A DNA stretch of 64,000 nt from Muribaculaceae bacterium Isolate-104 (HZI) (GCA_003762715.1 RIBJ01000037.1:36302-100301), one strand, 5' to 3'. Positions 25,271 to 34,814 are shown, numbered from the stretch's first letter. Program-made: numbers and translations. The notes: generated from the letters alone by a model not told the origin.

Positions 25271-25278
25271 CAAATTTA
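25271..25278 (-). promoter_or_regulatory. -7 box of recR
   Basis: Minus-strand TAAATTTG matches TAnnTTTG exactly, eight bases before the recR ATG. The -33 is not obvious. It is interleaved with the panC promoter. Confidence 0.5.
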
Positions 25279-25289
25279 CTGCTTTTTAT

Positions 25290-25297
25290 TAATTTTG
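25290..25297 (+). promoter_or_regulatory. -7 box of panC
   Basis: TAATTTTG lies 29 bases before the panC ATG (25327). The -33 element is weak. This is a compact divergent promoter region. Confidence 0.5.
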
Positions 25298-25326
25298 CAC
25301 CGTATTTTTCACAGATCACTACTTAC

Positions 25327-26166
25327 ATGGAAATAATACGCACAGTAGCCGAACTTGAAGCCCGCACCGCTGACCTGCGTCAGCAGGGGCGCTCTATCGG
25401 TCTGGTGCCCACTATGGGCGCGCTGCACGCCGGGCACATGAGCCTTGTCAAGCGCGCAAGAGAAGAAAACGACATTGTGGTGGCGAGCGTCTTCGTCAAC
25501 CCCACACAGTTCAACAACCCGGAGGATTTGCGCACATACCCGCGCACCGAACAAGCCGACTGCACGCTGCTTGAGCAGGGCGGAGTGGACATTGCCTTCA
25601 TACCCACGGCAGAAGAAATCTACCCCGAACCGGACACCAGAGTGTTTGACCTCGGACCCGTGGCTGAGGTGATGGAAGGAGCCATGCGCCCCGGTCACTT
25701 CAACGGAGTGGCTCAGATTGTCAGCAAACTCTTTGCCATGACCTGCCCCACCCGCGCCTACTTCGGCGAGAAAGACTTCCAGCAGATAGCCGTGATACGC
25801 CGCATGACAGAGCTTGAAGGCTTCGACCCCGAGATTGTGCCGTGTCCGATACAGCGCGAGCAGGACGGTCTTGCGCTGAGCAGCCGCAATGTGCGCCTTA
25901 CCCCTGAACAGAGAGCCATTGCGCCCGCTATCGCAAAAACACTCGTTTCAAGCCTTGACTGGGCGAAAACCCACAACGTGGAACAGACAAAACGCTTTGT
26001 CACGGAAACAGTGAACTCGTTTCCGCACATGAAAGTTGAATACTACGAGATTGTCGACGGAAAAACCATGCAGCCGGTCAGCGACTGGTCGCAGACAAAA
26101 GAGCCGGTAGGATGCATCACCGTTTTCTGCGGCGATGTACGCCTCATTGACAACATCAGATATTGA
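25327..26166 (+). CDS. panC: Pantoate--beta-alanine ligase
   Basis: This 279-residue enzyme joins pantoate and beta-alanine using ATP, the last step of pantothenate synthesis. It has the nucleotidyltransferase HxGH motif in [13 protein letters not shown] (about 27-39), [13 protein letters not shown] near 61, and YFGEKDFQQ near 147 with SSRN near 185. The upstream open frame from 25099 is ignored in favour of [11 protein letters not shown]. It is followed by panD at a gap of seven bases, so both genes for the beta-alanine branch sit together. Confidence 0.96.
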   Translation: MEIIRTVAELEARTADLRQQGRSIGLVPTMGALHAGHMSLVKRAREENDIVVASVFVNPTQFNNPEDLRTYPRTEQADCTLLEQGGVDIAFIPTAEEIYPEPDTRVFDLGPVAEVMEGAMRPGHFNGVAQIVSKLFAMTCPTRAYFGEKDFQQIAVIRRMTELEGFDPEIVPCPIQREQDGLALSSRNVRLTPEQRAIAPAIAKTLVSSLDWAKTHNVEQTKRFVTETVNSFPHMKVEYYEIVDGKTMQPVSDWSQTKEPVGCITVFCGDVRLIDNIRY

Positions 26167-26173
26167 CAAAACA

Positions 26174-26527
26174 ATGCTTATAGAAGTACTAAAATCAAAA
26201 ATACACCGGGTTACTGTTACAGAATCCAACCTCAACTACATAGGCAGCATAACCATTGACTCGCTGCTCATGGAGGCTGCCGGCATCATAGCCGGAGAAA
26301 GAGTGTATATAGTCGACAACAACAACGGTGAGCGGCTCGACACCTATGTCATCCCCGGAGAGCCCGGCAGCGGAATGATTTGCCTCAACGGCGCGGCGGC
26401 GCGCAAGGTACAGCCCGGCGACATCGTCATAATAATGAGCTATGCCGCCATGACTCCCGAAGAGGCACGCACATTCAAGCCCTCGGTGATTTTTCCCGAC
26501 ACAGCCACTAACAAGCTAATAAAATAA
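26174..26527 (+). CDS. panD: Aspartate 1-decarboxylase (pyruvoyl type)
   Basis: This 117-residue proenzyme has the self-cleavage site G24-S25 in NYIGSITID, where Ser25 becomes the pyruvoyl group, and the downstream [12 protein letters not shown] motif near 74. It makes beta-alanine from aspartate for PanC. Start chosen at the ATG at 26174, which matches the family N-terminus ([16 protein letters not shown]). Confidence 0.96.
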   Translation: MLIEVLKSKIHRVTVTESNLNYIGSITIDSLLMEAAGIIAGERVYIVDNNNGERLDTYVIPGEPGSGMICLNGAAARKVQPGDIVIIMSYAAMTPEEARTFKPSVIFPDTATNKLIK

Positions 26528-26534
26528 ATCAGAT

Positions 26535-27863
26535 ATGTTTGAAAACCTCAGCGAACGGCTCGAACGCAGCTTCAAGCTCCTGAAGGGGCAGGGCAAAATA
26601 ACAGAGATAAACGTTGCGGAAACCCTGAAGGACGTGCGCAGAGCGCTCCTTGACGCCGACGTCAACTACAAGGTAGCAAAGAACTTCACCGACACCGTAA
26701 AGGCAAAGGCTCTGGGACAGAATGTGCTCACAGCCGTAAAGCCGAGCGAAATGATGGTGAAGATTGTCCATGACGAACTCACCGCCCTCATGGGAGGCGA
26801 CACCGCCCAGATAAACATCTCAGGCAACCCTGCGGTCATCCTCATGTCAGGTCTGCAAGGTTCCGGTAAGACAACATTCTCAGGCAAACTCGCAAAAAAA
26901 CTGAAAAGCGAAAAAGCCAAACGCCCCTTGCTCGTGGCTTGCGACGTGTACCGCCCCGCCGCCATCGACCAGCTGAAGGTTCTCGGAGAGCAGATAGACG
27001 TGCCGGTCTACTCCGAAGAGGGCAACAACAACCCGGTGGCTATTGCTGAAAACGCCATAAAATTCGCAAAATCAAACCACCACGACCTTGTCATTGTCGA
27101 CACCGCCGGACGCCTTGCCGTCGACGAGCAGATGATGCAGGAGATAGAAGCCATCAAAAAGGCTGTCAAGCCCGACGAAATTCTTTTCGTGGTCGACGCC
27201 ATGACCGGTCAGGATGCCGTAAACACCGCAAAGGAGTTCAATGACCGCCTTGACTTTGACGGCGTGGTGCTTACCAAACTCGACGGCGACACCAGAGGCG
27301 GTGCGGCGCTTTCCATACGCACCGTCGTTACAAAACCCATCAAATTTGTCGGCACAGGCGAAAAGCTCGACGCACTGGATTTGTTCCACCCCTCGCGTAT
27401 GGCAGACCGCATCCTCGGCATGGGCGACATTGTTTCGCTCGTTGAAAAAGCGCAGCAGGCAATAGATGAAAAGGAGGCAGCCGAGCTGCAGCGCAAAATC
27501 GCCAAAAACCAGTTCAACTTCGACGACTTCCTGAGCCAGATACAGCAAATCAAGAAGATGGGCAACCTCAAGGACCTCGCCTCCATGATACCCGGCGTGG
27601 GCAAAGCCATAAAAGACATCGACATAGACGACAACGCATTCAAAGGCATCGAGGCTATAATACACTCCATGACTCCGGCAGAGCGCCAGCGCCCCGACAT
27701 CATCAACAGCAGCCGCCGCCAGAGAATAGCAAAGGGTTCCGGCACCAACATTCAGGACGTGAACCGGCTTTTGAAACAGTTTGAGGAAACCCGCAAGATG
27801 ATGAAAGCCGCCACCTCAATGAAAAACCCGATGAAAATGATGCGTGCCATGCGCCGCCGATAA
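26535..27863 (+). CDS. ffh: Signal recognition particle protein Ffh
   Basis: This 442-residue SRP54 protein has the N domain (1-95), a G domain with G1 GLQGSGKTT near 105, DTAGR near 189 and TKLDGD near 246, and the methionine-rich M domain (about 320-442; KMMKAATSMKNPMKMMRAM) that binds signal sequences and SRP RNA. It targets nascent membrane proteins to FtsY/SecYEG. It lies seven bases after panD and 33 before folD, in one rightward run of housekeeping genes. Confidence 0.97.
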   Translation: MFENLSERLERSFKLLKGQGKITEINVAETLKDVRRALLDADVNYKVAKNFTDTVKAKALGQNVLTAVKPSEMMVKIVHDELTALMGGDTAQINISGNPAVILMSGLQGSGKTTFSGKLAKKLKSEKAKRPLLVACDVYRPAAIDQLKVLGEQIDVPVYSEEGNNNPVAIAENAIKFAKSNHHDLVIVDTAGRLAVDEQMMQEIEAIKKAVKPDEILFVVDAMTGQDAVNTAKEFNDRLDFDGVVLTKLDGDTRGGAALSIRTVVTKPIKFVGTGEKLDALDLFHPSRMADRILGMGDIVSLVEKAQQAIDEKEAAELQRKIAKNQFNFDDFLSQIQQIKKMGNLKDLASMIPGVGKAIKDIDIDDNAFKGIEAIIHSMTPAERQRPDIINSSRRQRIAKGSGTNIQDVNRLLKQFEETRKMMKAATSMKNPMKMMRAMRRR

Positions 27864-27896
27864 ATTTGTTTAACCCCGCAGCACAATTGACAGAGC

Positions 27897-28778
27897 ATGA
27901 TAATAGACGGAAAAAAAATAGCATCGGACATAAAACGGGAAATCTCCGAAACCGTAACTGAAATGTTGGCGGCAGGCGCCAAAAGACCACACCTTGCGGC
28001 AATACTCGTAGGACACGACGGAGGCAGCGAAACCTATGTGGCGCACAAAGTAAAGGCATGTGAGGAATGCGGCTTCAAATCCACCCTCATCCGCTTTGAG
28101 GACGATGTGACCGAAGATACCCTCCTCCAGACAATAGACAAGCTCAACAACGACTCCGATGTGGACGGCTTCATAGTACAGCTGCCCCTGCCCCGGCACA
28201 TTTCCGAACAGCGTGTAATAGAAGCCATTGACTACCGCAAGGATGTCGACGGCTTCCACCCCATAAACGTAGGCAGAATGTCCATAGGACTCCCCTGCTT
28301 TGTCAGCGCCACTCCGGCAGGCATACTGATGCTGCTCGAACGCTACGGAGTGCCGACCAAAGGCGCCGAATGTGTGGTGCTCGGTCGCAGCAACATAGTG
28401 GGCAAACCGGTCGCAAACCTGATGATGCAGAAACATCTTCCCGGCGATGCCACTGTTACAGTGTGTCACAGCGCGAGCCGCGACATCAAGGAGACATGCC
28501 GCCGCGCCGACATCATAATAGCCGCCCTCGGCTCTCCGGGATTCGTGACAGCGGACATGGTAAAAGAAGGAGCCACCATTATAGACGTAGGCACCACCCG
28601 CGTGCCCGACCCCACCCGCAAGAGCGGCTTCCGGCTCAGAGGTGATGTTGACTTCGATGCCGTAGAATCCAAATGCGCGTGGATAACCCCCGTACCGGGC
28701 GGTGTGGGACCGATGACAATTGTGTCGCTGATGAAGAACACCCTGCTCGCCGCCCGCCACGACATTTATCCGGTGTGA
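27897..28778 (+). CDS. folD: Methylenetetrahydrofolate dehydrogenase/cyclohydrolase FolD
   Basis: This 293-residue bifunctional enzyme interconverts 5,10-methylene-THF and 10-formyl-THF with NADP. It has the [14 protein letters not shown] motif with catalytic lysine near 50, QLPLPRHI near 97, the nucleotide-binding [13 protein letters not shown] near 163, and the C-terminal [17 protein letters not shown] signature. Length is standard. It is followed by the glycine-lipid acyltransferase genes after 11 bases. Confidence 0.96.
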   Translation: MIIDGKKIASDIKREISETVTEMLAAGAKRPHLAAILVGHDGGSETYVAHKVKACEECGFKSTLIRFEDDVTEDTLLQTIDKLNNDSDVDGFIVQLPLPRHISEQRVIEAIDYRKDVDGFHPINVGRMSIGLPCFVSATPAGILMLLERYGVPTKGAECVVLGRSNIVGKPVANLMMQKHLPGDATVTVCHSASRDIKETCRRADIIIAALGSPGFVTADMVKEGATIIDVGTTRVPDPTRKSGFRLRGDVDFDAVESKCAWITPVPGGVGPMTIVSLMKNTLLAARHDIYPV

Positions 28779-28789
28779 GCTAAAGTCCG

Positions 28790-29632
28790 ATGAGCGACAA
28801 AGGCGTGATAAAAATAGATGTGGCGGCTGTAATCCGGGAGCGACTTCCCCGCTACAGCCGCTTCATTCCTCGCGCACTTGTCAGATGGATTGAACGCACT
28901 ATCTGCCAGCGGCAGATGAACGATATGCTCGACTACGCCGCCGGCAAAGAGGGCGCCGACTTCTGCCGTGCCGTGCTTGACCGGCTGCACATTGCCTACA
29001 ACGTCCACGGCAAGGAGAACCTGCCGGCAAACAAACGGTGCGTCTTTGTGTGCAACCACCCGCTGGGCGGTCTTGACGGCATTACCATGATAGACCTCAT
29101 AGCATCCGTTTACGGCAAGAACCTCAAATTTCTTGTAAACGACCTTCTCATGGCAATAACACCGCTTAGAGATGTGTTTCTGCCGGTCAACAAGCACGGA
29201 GCCCAGTCACGCCGGGCGCACATAGACATAGACGAGGCGTTCAAAGGCAATGACCCGATTGTAATATTTCCCGCCGGGCTCGTGTCGCGGCGGCAGAAAA
29301 ACGGTATAGCCGACCTTGAATGGCAAAAAATGTTTGTGAACAGATGCATCTCCTCGGGCAGAGATGTAATTCCTGTTTATTTTAGTGGCCGCAACTCAAG
29401 TTTTTTTTATAATTTTGCGAGACTGCGGCAAAAAGCGGGCATAAAGCTGAACATCGAAATGATTTATCTGCCACGGGAGGTTTTCAGATGCACAGGTGCC
29501 ACTTTTGACATTTTCGTAGGCAAGCCTATTCCCTGCTCGTCGCTCAAAGGAGGCAAAGAAGCCATGCGGCAGACCGCCCAGATAAGAGACATCGTCTATT
29601 CTCTGCCTTCATTAACCGCTACCAAGCACTGA
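28790..29632 (+). CDS. glsA: PlsC-like O-acyltransferase, probable glycine-lipid synthase subunit GlsA
   Basis: This 280-residue member of the lysophospholipid acyltransferase family has an HX4D-type motif, visible as CNHPLGGLDG near 87, and a conserved FPAG segment (IVIFPAGLVSRRQ) near 160. In Bacteroides thetaiotaomicron a PlsC-like gene next to an N-acyltransferase gene makes glycine lipids: the N-acyltransferase acylates glycine and the O-acyltransferase adds the second fatty acid. The same pair is present here in the order O- then N-acyltransferase, two bases apart. Specific substrate is inferred from this context. Confidence 0.8.
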   Translation: MSDKGVIKIDVAAVIRERLPRYSRFIPRALVRWIERTICQRQMNDMLDYAAGKEGADFCRAVLDRLHIAYNVHGKENLPANKRCVFVCNHPLGGLDGITMIDLIASVYGKNLKFLVNDLLMAITPLRDVFLPVNKHGAQSRRAHIDIDEAFKGNDPIVIFPAGLVSRRQKNGIADLEWQKMFVNRCISSGRDVIPVYFSGRNSSFFYNFARLRQKAGIKLNIEMIYLPREVFRCTGATFDIFVGKPIPCSSLKGGKEAMRQTAQIRDIVYSLPSLTATKH

Positions 29633-29634
29633 TT

Positions 29635-30567
29635 ATGGAACAACAGATTATTGACCCCATATCCCCGGAACTCATCAAAGCCGAGCTTACGCCCGACAGA
29701 TTGCTGCGGGATACAAACAAAGGCAATAACCGCATATACATCGTAGACGCAAACAACGCCCCCAACACAATGAGAGAGATAGGACGCCTGCGCGAAATAT
29801 CTTTCAGAAACGCCGGAGGCGGCACCGGAAAGGACTGCGACATAGACCTCTACGACACCATGAACCCTCCGTGCCGCCAGCTCATAGTGTGGGATCCGGA
29901 GAGCGACCAGATTCTCGGAGGCTACCGGTTCATCACCGGAAGCGACATACGCAGAAATTCCGATGGTTCGCCGCGGATAGCGACATCGCACATGTTTACA
30001 TTCTCCGACAGATTCATCAACGAATACCTGCCGTACACCATAGAGCTGGGACGCTCGTTCGTGCGCCCGGAGTACCAGTCGTCCAAGGCAGGAGCCAAAG
30101 CGCTTTACGCACTCGACAATCTCTGGGACGGACTCGGAGCGCTCACCGTGGTACACCCCGAAATAAAATACCTGTTCGGAAAGGTTACAATGTACCCGAG
30201 CTACAGCCGCGAATGTCGCGACATGATTCTGTACTTTCTTAACAGACACTTCCCCGACCCCGACAGCCTTGTGAGACCTATCACCCCGCTGCCCACCGAT
30301 ATTGACGAGGAGGCCATGAAGCAGCTGTTCACAGGCGACACATTCGCCGAAGACTACAGGATTCTCAACAAAGCCATACGCAACCACGGGGTCAATATAC
30401 CACCGCTTGTAAACGCCTACATGAGCCTAAGCCCAACAATGAGGATGTTCGGCACCGCTATAAACGACGAGTTCGGCAATGTGGAGGAATCCGGCATCTT
30501 CTTTGCCATAGACGAGATTTTCGAAGAGAAAAAACGCCGCCACATCGGCACATACCACCATGAATAG
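29635..30567 (+). CDS. glsB: GNAT-fold N-acyltransferase, probable glycine-lipid synthase subunit GlsB
   Basis: This 310-residue protein belongs to the OlsB/hemolysin-like N-acyltransferase group (Acetyltransf_5). Family segments include REIGRLREISFRNAGGGTG, DLYDTMNPPCRQLIVWD, IVWDPESDQILGGYR, and ELGRSFVRPEYQSS. It would transfer an acyl group to the amino group of glycine, giving an N-acyl-3-hydroxy-acyl intermediate for GlsA. The adjacent PlsC-like gene supports glycine lipids rather than ornithine lipids, but the amino acid cannot be read from the sequence. The 3' end overlaps the DUF4199 gene by eight bases. Confidence 0.8.
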   Translation: MEQQIIDPISPELIKAELTPDRLLRDTNKGNNRIYIVDANNAPNTMREIGRLREISFRNAGGGTGKDCDIDLYDTMNPPCRQLIVWDPESDQILGGYRFITGSDIRRNSDGSPRIATSHMFTFSDRFINEYLPYTIELGRSFVRPEYQSSKAGAKALYALDNLWDGLGALTVVHPEIKYLFGKVTMYPSYSRECRDMILYFLNRHFPDPDSLVRPITPLPTDIDEEAMKQLFTGDTFAEDYRILNKAIRNHGVNIPPLVNAYMSLSPTMRMFGTAINDEFGNVEESGIFFAIDEIFEEKKRRHIGTYHHE

Positions 30568-31123
30568 CCCCTTGCTCACCGACACCCCGGGAAAATCGCC
30601 TTACAGACGCGGAGCCGATGACGGCATACTGTTCGGGCTGCTGCTTTGCGCCGCTTTTTTCTGCGGCGTGTACTCGTTCAGGCTGCCTCTGCTGGGCTTT
30701 GCATGCCTTGTCATTGCGCTGTCGGTGCCGTTTGTAATCTACCGGTTTCTGCGTAGGAGCTATGTGACCGACCGCTACACCACCCAGCTTTCGTCGCTGT
30801 GGATGCAGGGAATCATGACATTTGCCTGCGGGTGCGTCATAGCGGGGCTTGTGGCTACTGTGTACCTCAAATGGATCAACCCCGATTTCATAATAGAGCG
30901 GGTGCGCGAGGCTATAGACTTCTACAGAGACTCAGGCTGGCAGCGCGGCAAAGAGACGGCTGCCGTGCTACAGCGCATGGTCGACTCCCACATGCTGCCG
31001 GGACCGGTGTCCATGGTAGTAGAGATGATATGGCTCGGCATATTCTCCGGCTCGCTCCTTTCTCTGCTGATGGCTCTGCTCGCACGGGCACGCGGCGAAA
31101 ACAAAAACTACAGAAACAATTGA
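30560..31123 (+). CDS. DUF4199 family membrane protein
   Basis: This 187-residue protein has four hydrophobic helices (about 24-42, 45-63, 85-106, 155-178) and a hydrophilic helix pair between helices three and four, the DUF4199 pattern of Bacteroidetes. Function is unknown. It is translationally overlapped with glsB and six bases from a GT2 gene; the DUF4199-GT2 pairing is familiar in this phylum and suggests a partner role in lipid-linked sugar metabolism. That is inference. Confidence 0.8.
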   Translation: MNSPLLTDTPGKSPYRRGADDGILFGLLLCAAFFCGVYSFRLPLLGFACLVIALSVPFVIYRFLRRSYVTDRYTTQLSSLWMQGIMTFACGCVIAGLVATVYLKWINPDFIIERVREAIDFYRDSGWQRGKETAAVLQRMVDSHMLPGPVSMVVEMIWLGIFSGSLLSLLMALLARARGENKNYRNN

Positions 31124-31129
31124 TTTGCT

Positions 31130-32089
31130 ATGGATATTTCCGTTATAGTACCGCTGTACAACGAAGCCGAATCGCTTCCCGAACTTGAACGCTGGATTGG
31201 CAGAGTTATGGAAGAGAATTCGTTTACATACGAAATTCTGTTTATCAACGACGGCAGCACCGACTCGTCATGGCAGGTTATAAAAGAACTCTCGCAGAAG
31301 AATCCCTCGGTGAAAGGTGTTTGTTTCCGGCGCAACTACGGCAAGTCACCGGCGCTGAACACCGGCTTCGAACGCGCAAAGGGCGATGTGGTCATAACTA
31401 TGGATGCCGACCTGCAGGACAGCCCCGACGAGATTCCCGAACTGTACCGCATGATAACAGCCGACGGCTACGACCTTGTCAGCGGCTGGAAACGCAAACG
31501 CTACGACCCCCTGTCCAAGACAATTCCCACCAAGCTGTTCAACGCCACCGCCCGCAAAGTGAGCGGCATAAAAAACCTTCATGACTTCAACTGCGGGCTG
31601 AAAGCTTACCGCAACAAAGTGGTAAAACACATCGAAGTGTACGGCGACATGCACCGCTACATACCGTTTCTTGCCAAAAACGCGGGATTCTGCAACATAG
31701 GCGAGAAAGTGGTGCATCATCAGGCACGCAAATATGGAAAAACCAAATTCGGGCTTGACCGTTTTGTAAACGGCTACCTTGACCTCGCCACCTTGTGGTT
31801 CACCAACAGGTTCGGCATCAAGCCCATGCATTTTTTCGGACTGCTCGGCAGCCTGATGTTCATACTCGGCTTCATATCGGTTGTGGTGGTGGGAGCCATG
31901 AAACTGTACCACCTCCACAACGGACTCCCTTACATACTCGTCACCGACTCGCCATATTTCTATATAGCTCTGGTGATGATGATTCTCGGCACGCAACTGT
32001 TTCTCGCCGGATTTCTCGGCGAACTGATAGTGCGCAACTCTCCCCGCCGCAACAATTACGAAATAGAAGAAGAACTTAAAATATCATGA
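31130..32089 (+). CDS. Glycosyltransferase family 2 with two C-terminal membrane helices (DPM1/GtrB-like)
   Basis: This 319-residue GT-A domain (ISVIVPLYNEAESLPEL at the start, NDGSTDSSW near 43, MDADLQDSPDEIPEL near 89) is followed by GLKAYRNKVVKHIEVYGDMHRYIP, and two hydrophobic hairpins near 230-255 and 270-295. This architecture belongs to polyprenyl-phosphate sugar synthases such as GtrB/Dpm1-type enzymes, which load a sugar on the undecaprenyl carrier at the inner face of the membrane. The sugar is not predictable. The stop overlaps the nitroreductase start by four bases. Confidence 0.87.
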   Translation: MDISVIVPLYNEAESLPELERWIGRVMEENSFTYEILFINDGSTDSSWQVIKELSQKNPSVKGVCFRRNYGKSPALNTGFERAKGDVVITMDADLQDSPDEIPELYRMITADGYDLVSGWKRKRYDPLSKTIPTKLFNATARKVSGIKNLHDFNCGLKAYRNKVVKHIEVYGDMHRYIPFLAKNAGFCNIGEKVVHHQARKYGKTKFGLDRFVNGYLDLATLWFTNRFGIKPMHFFGLLGSLMFILGFISVVVVGAMKLYHLHNGLPYILVTDSPYFYIALVMMILGTQLFLAGFLGELIVRNSPRRNNYEIEEELKIS

Positions 32090-32622
32090 CCCTTATGGAC
32101 GCTTATCCCCAGCTGTACGACATAGTGGCCTCGCGCTACTCATGCCGCTCCTACACCCCGGCTCCGGTGAGCCGCGAAATGGTTCTTGCGATTCTTGACA
32201 CAGCACGCCTCGCCCCCTCGGCTTGCAACAGACAGCCCTGGCTGTTCATTGTCGCTGACACCCCCGAGCTGAGAGAAAAAGTAGCCGCGACATACAGCCG
32301 CGACTGGGTGAAGGATGTGCAGACATTCATAATTGCCTGCGGAGTTCACGAACAGGCATGGCACCGCGCCGACGGCAAGGACCATACCGATGTGGATGTG
32401 GCGATAGCCGTGGAACACATCTGCCTTGCCGCAACATCTCTCGGACTCGGCACATGCTGGATATGCAACTTCGATGCCGAGGCGCTCACCGAAGCACTCG
32501 CACTGCCCGAAGGCACTGAACCCATAGCCATAATACCGATAGGCTACCCCGCGCCATACAGCAAAGTGCCCGCTAAAAACCGCAAGGCTATCGACGAGAT
32601 TGTGAAATGGGGAAAATTCTGA
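32086..32622 (+). CDS. Nitroreductase family protein
   Basis: This 178-residue FMN-binding nitroreductase fold has the N-terminal SRYSCRSYTPAPVSREMVLAIL and APSACNRQPW, where Arg/Ser/Asn contact FMN phosphate. A central VAIAVEHICLAATSLGLGTCWI follows, with C-terminal IIPIGYPA. Short single-domain members reduce flavins, quinones or nitro groups with NAD(P)H. The substrate is unknown. The 4-base ATGA overlap with the GT2 gene and the 16-base overlap with the following gene show a tight operon. Confidence 0.9.
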   Translation: MTLMDAYPQLYDIVASRYSCRSYTPAPVSREMVLAILDTARLAPSACNRQPWLFIVADTPELREKVAATYSRDWVKDVQTFIIACGVHEQAWHRADGKDHTDVDVAIAVEHICLAATSLGLGTCWICNFDAEALTEALALPEGTEPIAIIPIGYPAPYSKVPAKNRKAIDEIVKWGKF

Positions 32623-33155
32623 GATATTTTCTTGCTGTTTTGCCGGCGGCGCTGTACTCTCTGACAGGATGCAACACCACGGGGTGTCTGCAAAACCAGA
32701 GCAGTGTGCCTCTCGCCGGATTCTTTGCCAGCAGTACAGACGAATCCATACGCGTGGACTCGCTGTGTATTTTCGGCATCGGCGCTCCGAACGACTCCTC
32801 GCTCATATCCGGCACCGCAGCCTCCATGGTGTACCTGCCGCTGAGGTCTTCGGCTTCGGAAACCTCATTCTGCATCCGCTACCTGCAAAAAGCGCTCGAC
32901 TTCCCTGAGTTCAACGACACAATTTCCATCGGCTACACCTCCGAGCCGAAATTTGTTTCCGAAGAGTGCGGAGCCATGTACTGCTACAACATAGACACCG
33001 TGGCACACACCTGCCATTTCATAGACTCGGTATCTGTGCTTGAGCCTTACATAGACAACATCGATGTAATGCGCCTCAAGATATATTTCAGGACAACGGC
33101 AGACGACGACACCCCGGAGGAGGATGACAACGAAAGCGACGAACCTCATCTTTAG
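32607..33155 (+). CDS. DUF6452 family lipoprotein
   Basis: This 182-residue protein has a signal peptide and lipobox SLTGC (Cys about 22), then CNTTGCLQNQSSVPLAGF, typical of the DUF6452 family. Several conserved cysteines (SLCIFG, EECGAMYCYNIDT, HTCHFID) suggest disulfides in the periplasm. The acidic tail DDDTPEEDDNESDE is low complexity. It overlaps the nitroreductase gene by 16 bases and sits six bases before the DUF6048 gene, its usual neighbour in Bacteroidales. Function is unknown. Confidence 0.82.
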   Translation: MGKILRYFLAVLPAALYSLTGCNTTGCLQNQSSVPLAGFFASSTDESIRVDSLCIFGIGAPNDSSLISGTAASMVYLPLRSSASETSFCIRYLQKALDFPEFNDTISIGYTSEPKFVSEECGAMYCYNIDTVAHTCHFIDSVSVLEPYIDNIDVMRLKIYFRTTADDDTPEEDDNESDEPHL

Positions 33156-33160
33156 ACATC

Positions 33161-34051
33161 ATGCGCCATTTAGCTATAATACTGTTATCGGCGGTGTGCC
33201 TGCTCTCCGCAGCCACCGCACAGGCGCAGCGGCGCATCAACCCTGTTACGCCTCCGCCAGCCACATCGGGCACGAAAAAAGACACCAAGCCGGCTGAATT
33301 TGACAAGTCAAGGCTCGCCGAGATGCGCGATGCCAAAGGCAATATAGTGCTTGTAGACACCGTTTCAGGGCAGGAATATGTCGACACAACCTCCGTCGGC
33401 AAGGTTGTGGGCAACATTTATCCCCTGTTTCATGCAACGACCGTGGGTGTGGATGTGTGGGACCCCGTGATGAAGATTCTCGGACAGCAGTACGGCGGCA
33501 TAGCTTTCTGGGGCGAGCTGAGCCTGCACAACCGCTTTAAGCCGGTTTTCGAGTTCGGGCTCTCATCTGCCGACATATCGCCGGACGGTTTCAACTACAC
33601 CTTCAAAAGCCCTATGGCTCCATACTTCAAAATCGGAGCCGGTTACAATGTTTTTTACAACTCCAATCCCGACTACCAGCTTGTATTCGGCGTGCGCTAC
33701 GCCTTTACCCCCTACTCTTGGGAAATAAGCGGAGAAACCAACGGAGGGTATTGGCCGCCCCAACAGATAGCTGTTCCGAGCCAGAGCGCCACAGCCGGCT
33801 ACTTTGAGCTTACCGCCGGCATAAAGGTAAAAATATTTAAAAACATATCGCTCGGCTGGCATGTGAAATTCCATTCGCTGCTCCATGAAAGCAAGAGTGC
33901 CTACGGCGAACCGATGTATATACCGGGCTACGGCAAGAGAGGCACTCCGATCTCCGGCGGATTTTCGATTATGTACACACTTCCGCTGAACAAGAACAGC
34001 AACCGAAAGGTTAATACATCGGAAGAGGATGCCGCCGAAGGCACCCTGTAA
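33161..34051 (+). CDS. DUF6048 family outer-membrane beta-barrel-like protein
   Basis: This 296-residue protein has a signal peptide (about 1-22, ending TAQAQ), a proline/lysine linker and a series of amphipathic strands from about 85 on (YGGIAFWGELSLHNRFKPVF, PYFKIGAGYNVFYN, YQLVFGVRYAFTPYSW, GYFELTAGIKVKIF). It ends in a hydrophobic strand before a short hydrophilic tail. The DUF6452-DUF6048 tandem suggests that the lipoprotein and the barrel act together in the outer membrane. I infer this from context; no function is known to me. Confidence 0.8.
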   Translation: MRHLAIILLSAVCLLSAATAQAQRRINPVTPPPATSGTKKDTKPAEFDKSRLAEMRDAKGNIVLVDTVSGQEYVDTTSVGKVVGNIYPLFHATTVGVDVWDPVMKILGQQYGGIAFWGELSLHNRFKPVFEFGLSSADISPDGFNYTFKSPMAPYFKIGAGYNVFYNSNPDYQLVFGVRYAFTPYSWEISGETNGGYWPPQQIAVPSQSATAGYFELTAGIKVKIFKNISLGWHVKFHSLLHESKSAYGEPMYIPGYGKRGTPISGGFSIMYTLPLNKNSNRKVNTSEEDAAEGTL

Positions 34052-34061
34052 GGAGTGTATT

Positions 34062-34799
34062 ATGAAAAAAATCATCATCATAGGCGCATCGTCCGGTCTC
34101 GGCGAAAGAATCGCCACCGACTTCGCGCGCGCAGGCTGGCGTGTGGGCATTGCCGCGCGCCGCATGGACAAACTTGAGACCATAAGAAATCTGTATCCGG
34201 CAAACATAGCTGCTGCCGAGATAGACGTAACCGCACAGGATGCCGTAAAAAAATTCTACGACCTCATAGAGCTGATTGACGGCATGGATATTCTTCTTTA
34301 TGCGGCAGGCACCGGATTCTACGACCCCGACATGGAGGATGAGCGTGTAACCACCACGCTTGATACAAATGTAACCGGATTCGCCCGCATAACAGCTGCC
34401 GCCTACAAGTACTACAAGTCTACGGCAAACCGTACTCCGGGGCACATTGCCGCCATAACTTCGATTGCCGGCACCAAAGGCATAGGAGTGGCTGCGGCAT
34501 ACAGCGCGTCAAAAAAATTTCAGCAGACATTCATCAACGCTCTTGAACAGCTTGCGTACCAGCAACAGGTTAATGTCAGATTCACCGACATCCGTCCGGG
34601 GTTCATCCGCACTCCGCTGCTTGACCCCGAGAAGGAATACCCTATGATAATGAGCGTTGACCATGCAGCCCCCCTTATAGAGACCGCCATACTGAAACGC
34701 AAGCGTGTAGCAGTGATAGACAGCCGCTGGGCGATAGTCAACGGGCTGTGGCGCCTTGTGCCGCAACGCGTATGGCGCCACATCAGCCTCAAATGGTGA
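34062..34799 (+). CDS. Short-chain dehydrogenase/reductase
   Basis: This 245-residue classical SDR has the NAD(P)-binding GASSGLGE at residues 7-14 with following RR (AARRMD) favouring NADP. LYAAGTGFYD is near 90, SITSIAGT near 140 and the catalytic YSASKK (YxxxK) near 153. The substrate is unknown. The start is the ATG at 34062, 11 codons inside the open frame, because it is preceded by an AGGAG about eight bases upstream and matches the family N-terminus. It converges on ispF with a 15-base gap. Confidence 0.9.
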   Translation: MKKIIIIGASSGLGERIATDFARAGWRVGIAARRMDKLETIRNLYPANIAAAEIDVTAQDAVKKFYDLIELIDGMDILLYAAGTGFYDPDMEDERVTTTLDTNVTGFARITAAAYKYYKSTANRTPGHIAAITSIAGTKGIGVAAAYSASKKFQQTFINALEQLAYQQQVNVRFTDIRPGFIRTPLLDPEKEYPMIMSVDHAAPLIETAILKRKRVAVIDSRWAIVNGLWRLVPQRVWRHISLKW

Positions 34800-34814
34800 T
34801 TGCGGTGACAGGGG

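Noticed and set aside
27870..28760. Long open frame of 296 codons on the minus strand
   Set aside because: It is the mirror of folD, whose motifs are complete. The antisense product is Tyr/Val/His/Gly-rich without domains, a common effect of codon bias at this G+C.
29596..30387. 263-codon minus-strand open frame
   Set aside because: Shadow of glsB; no recognizable motif or start signals.
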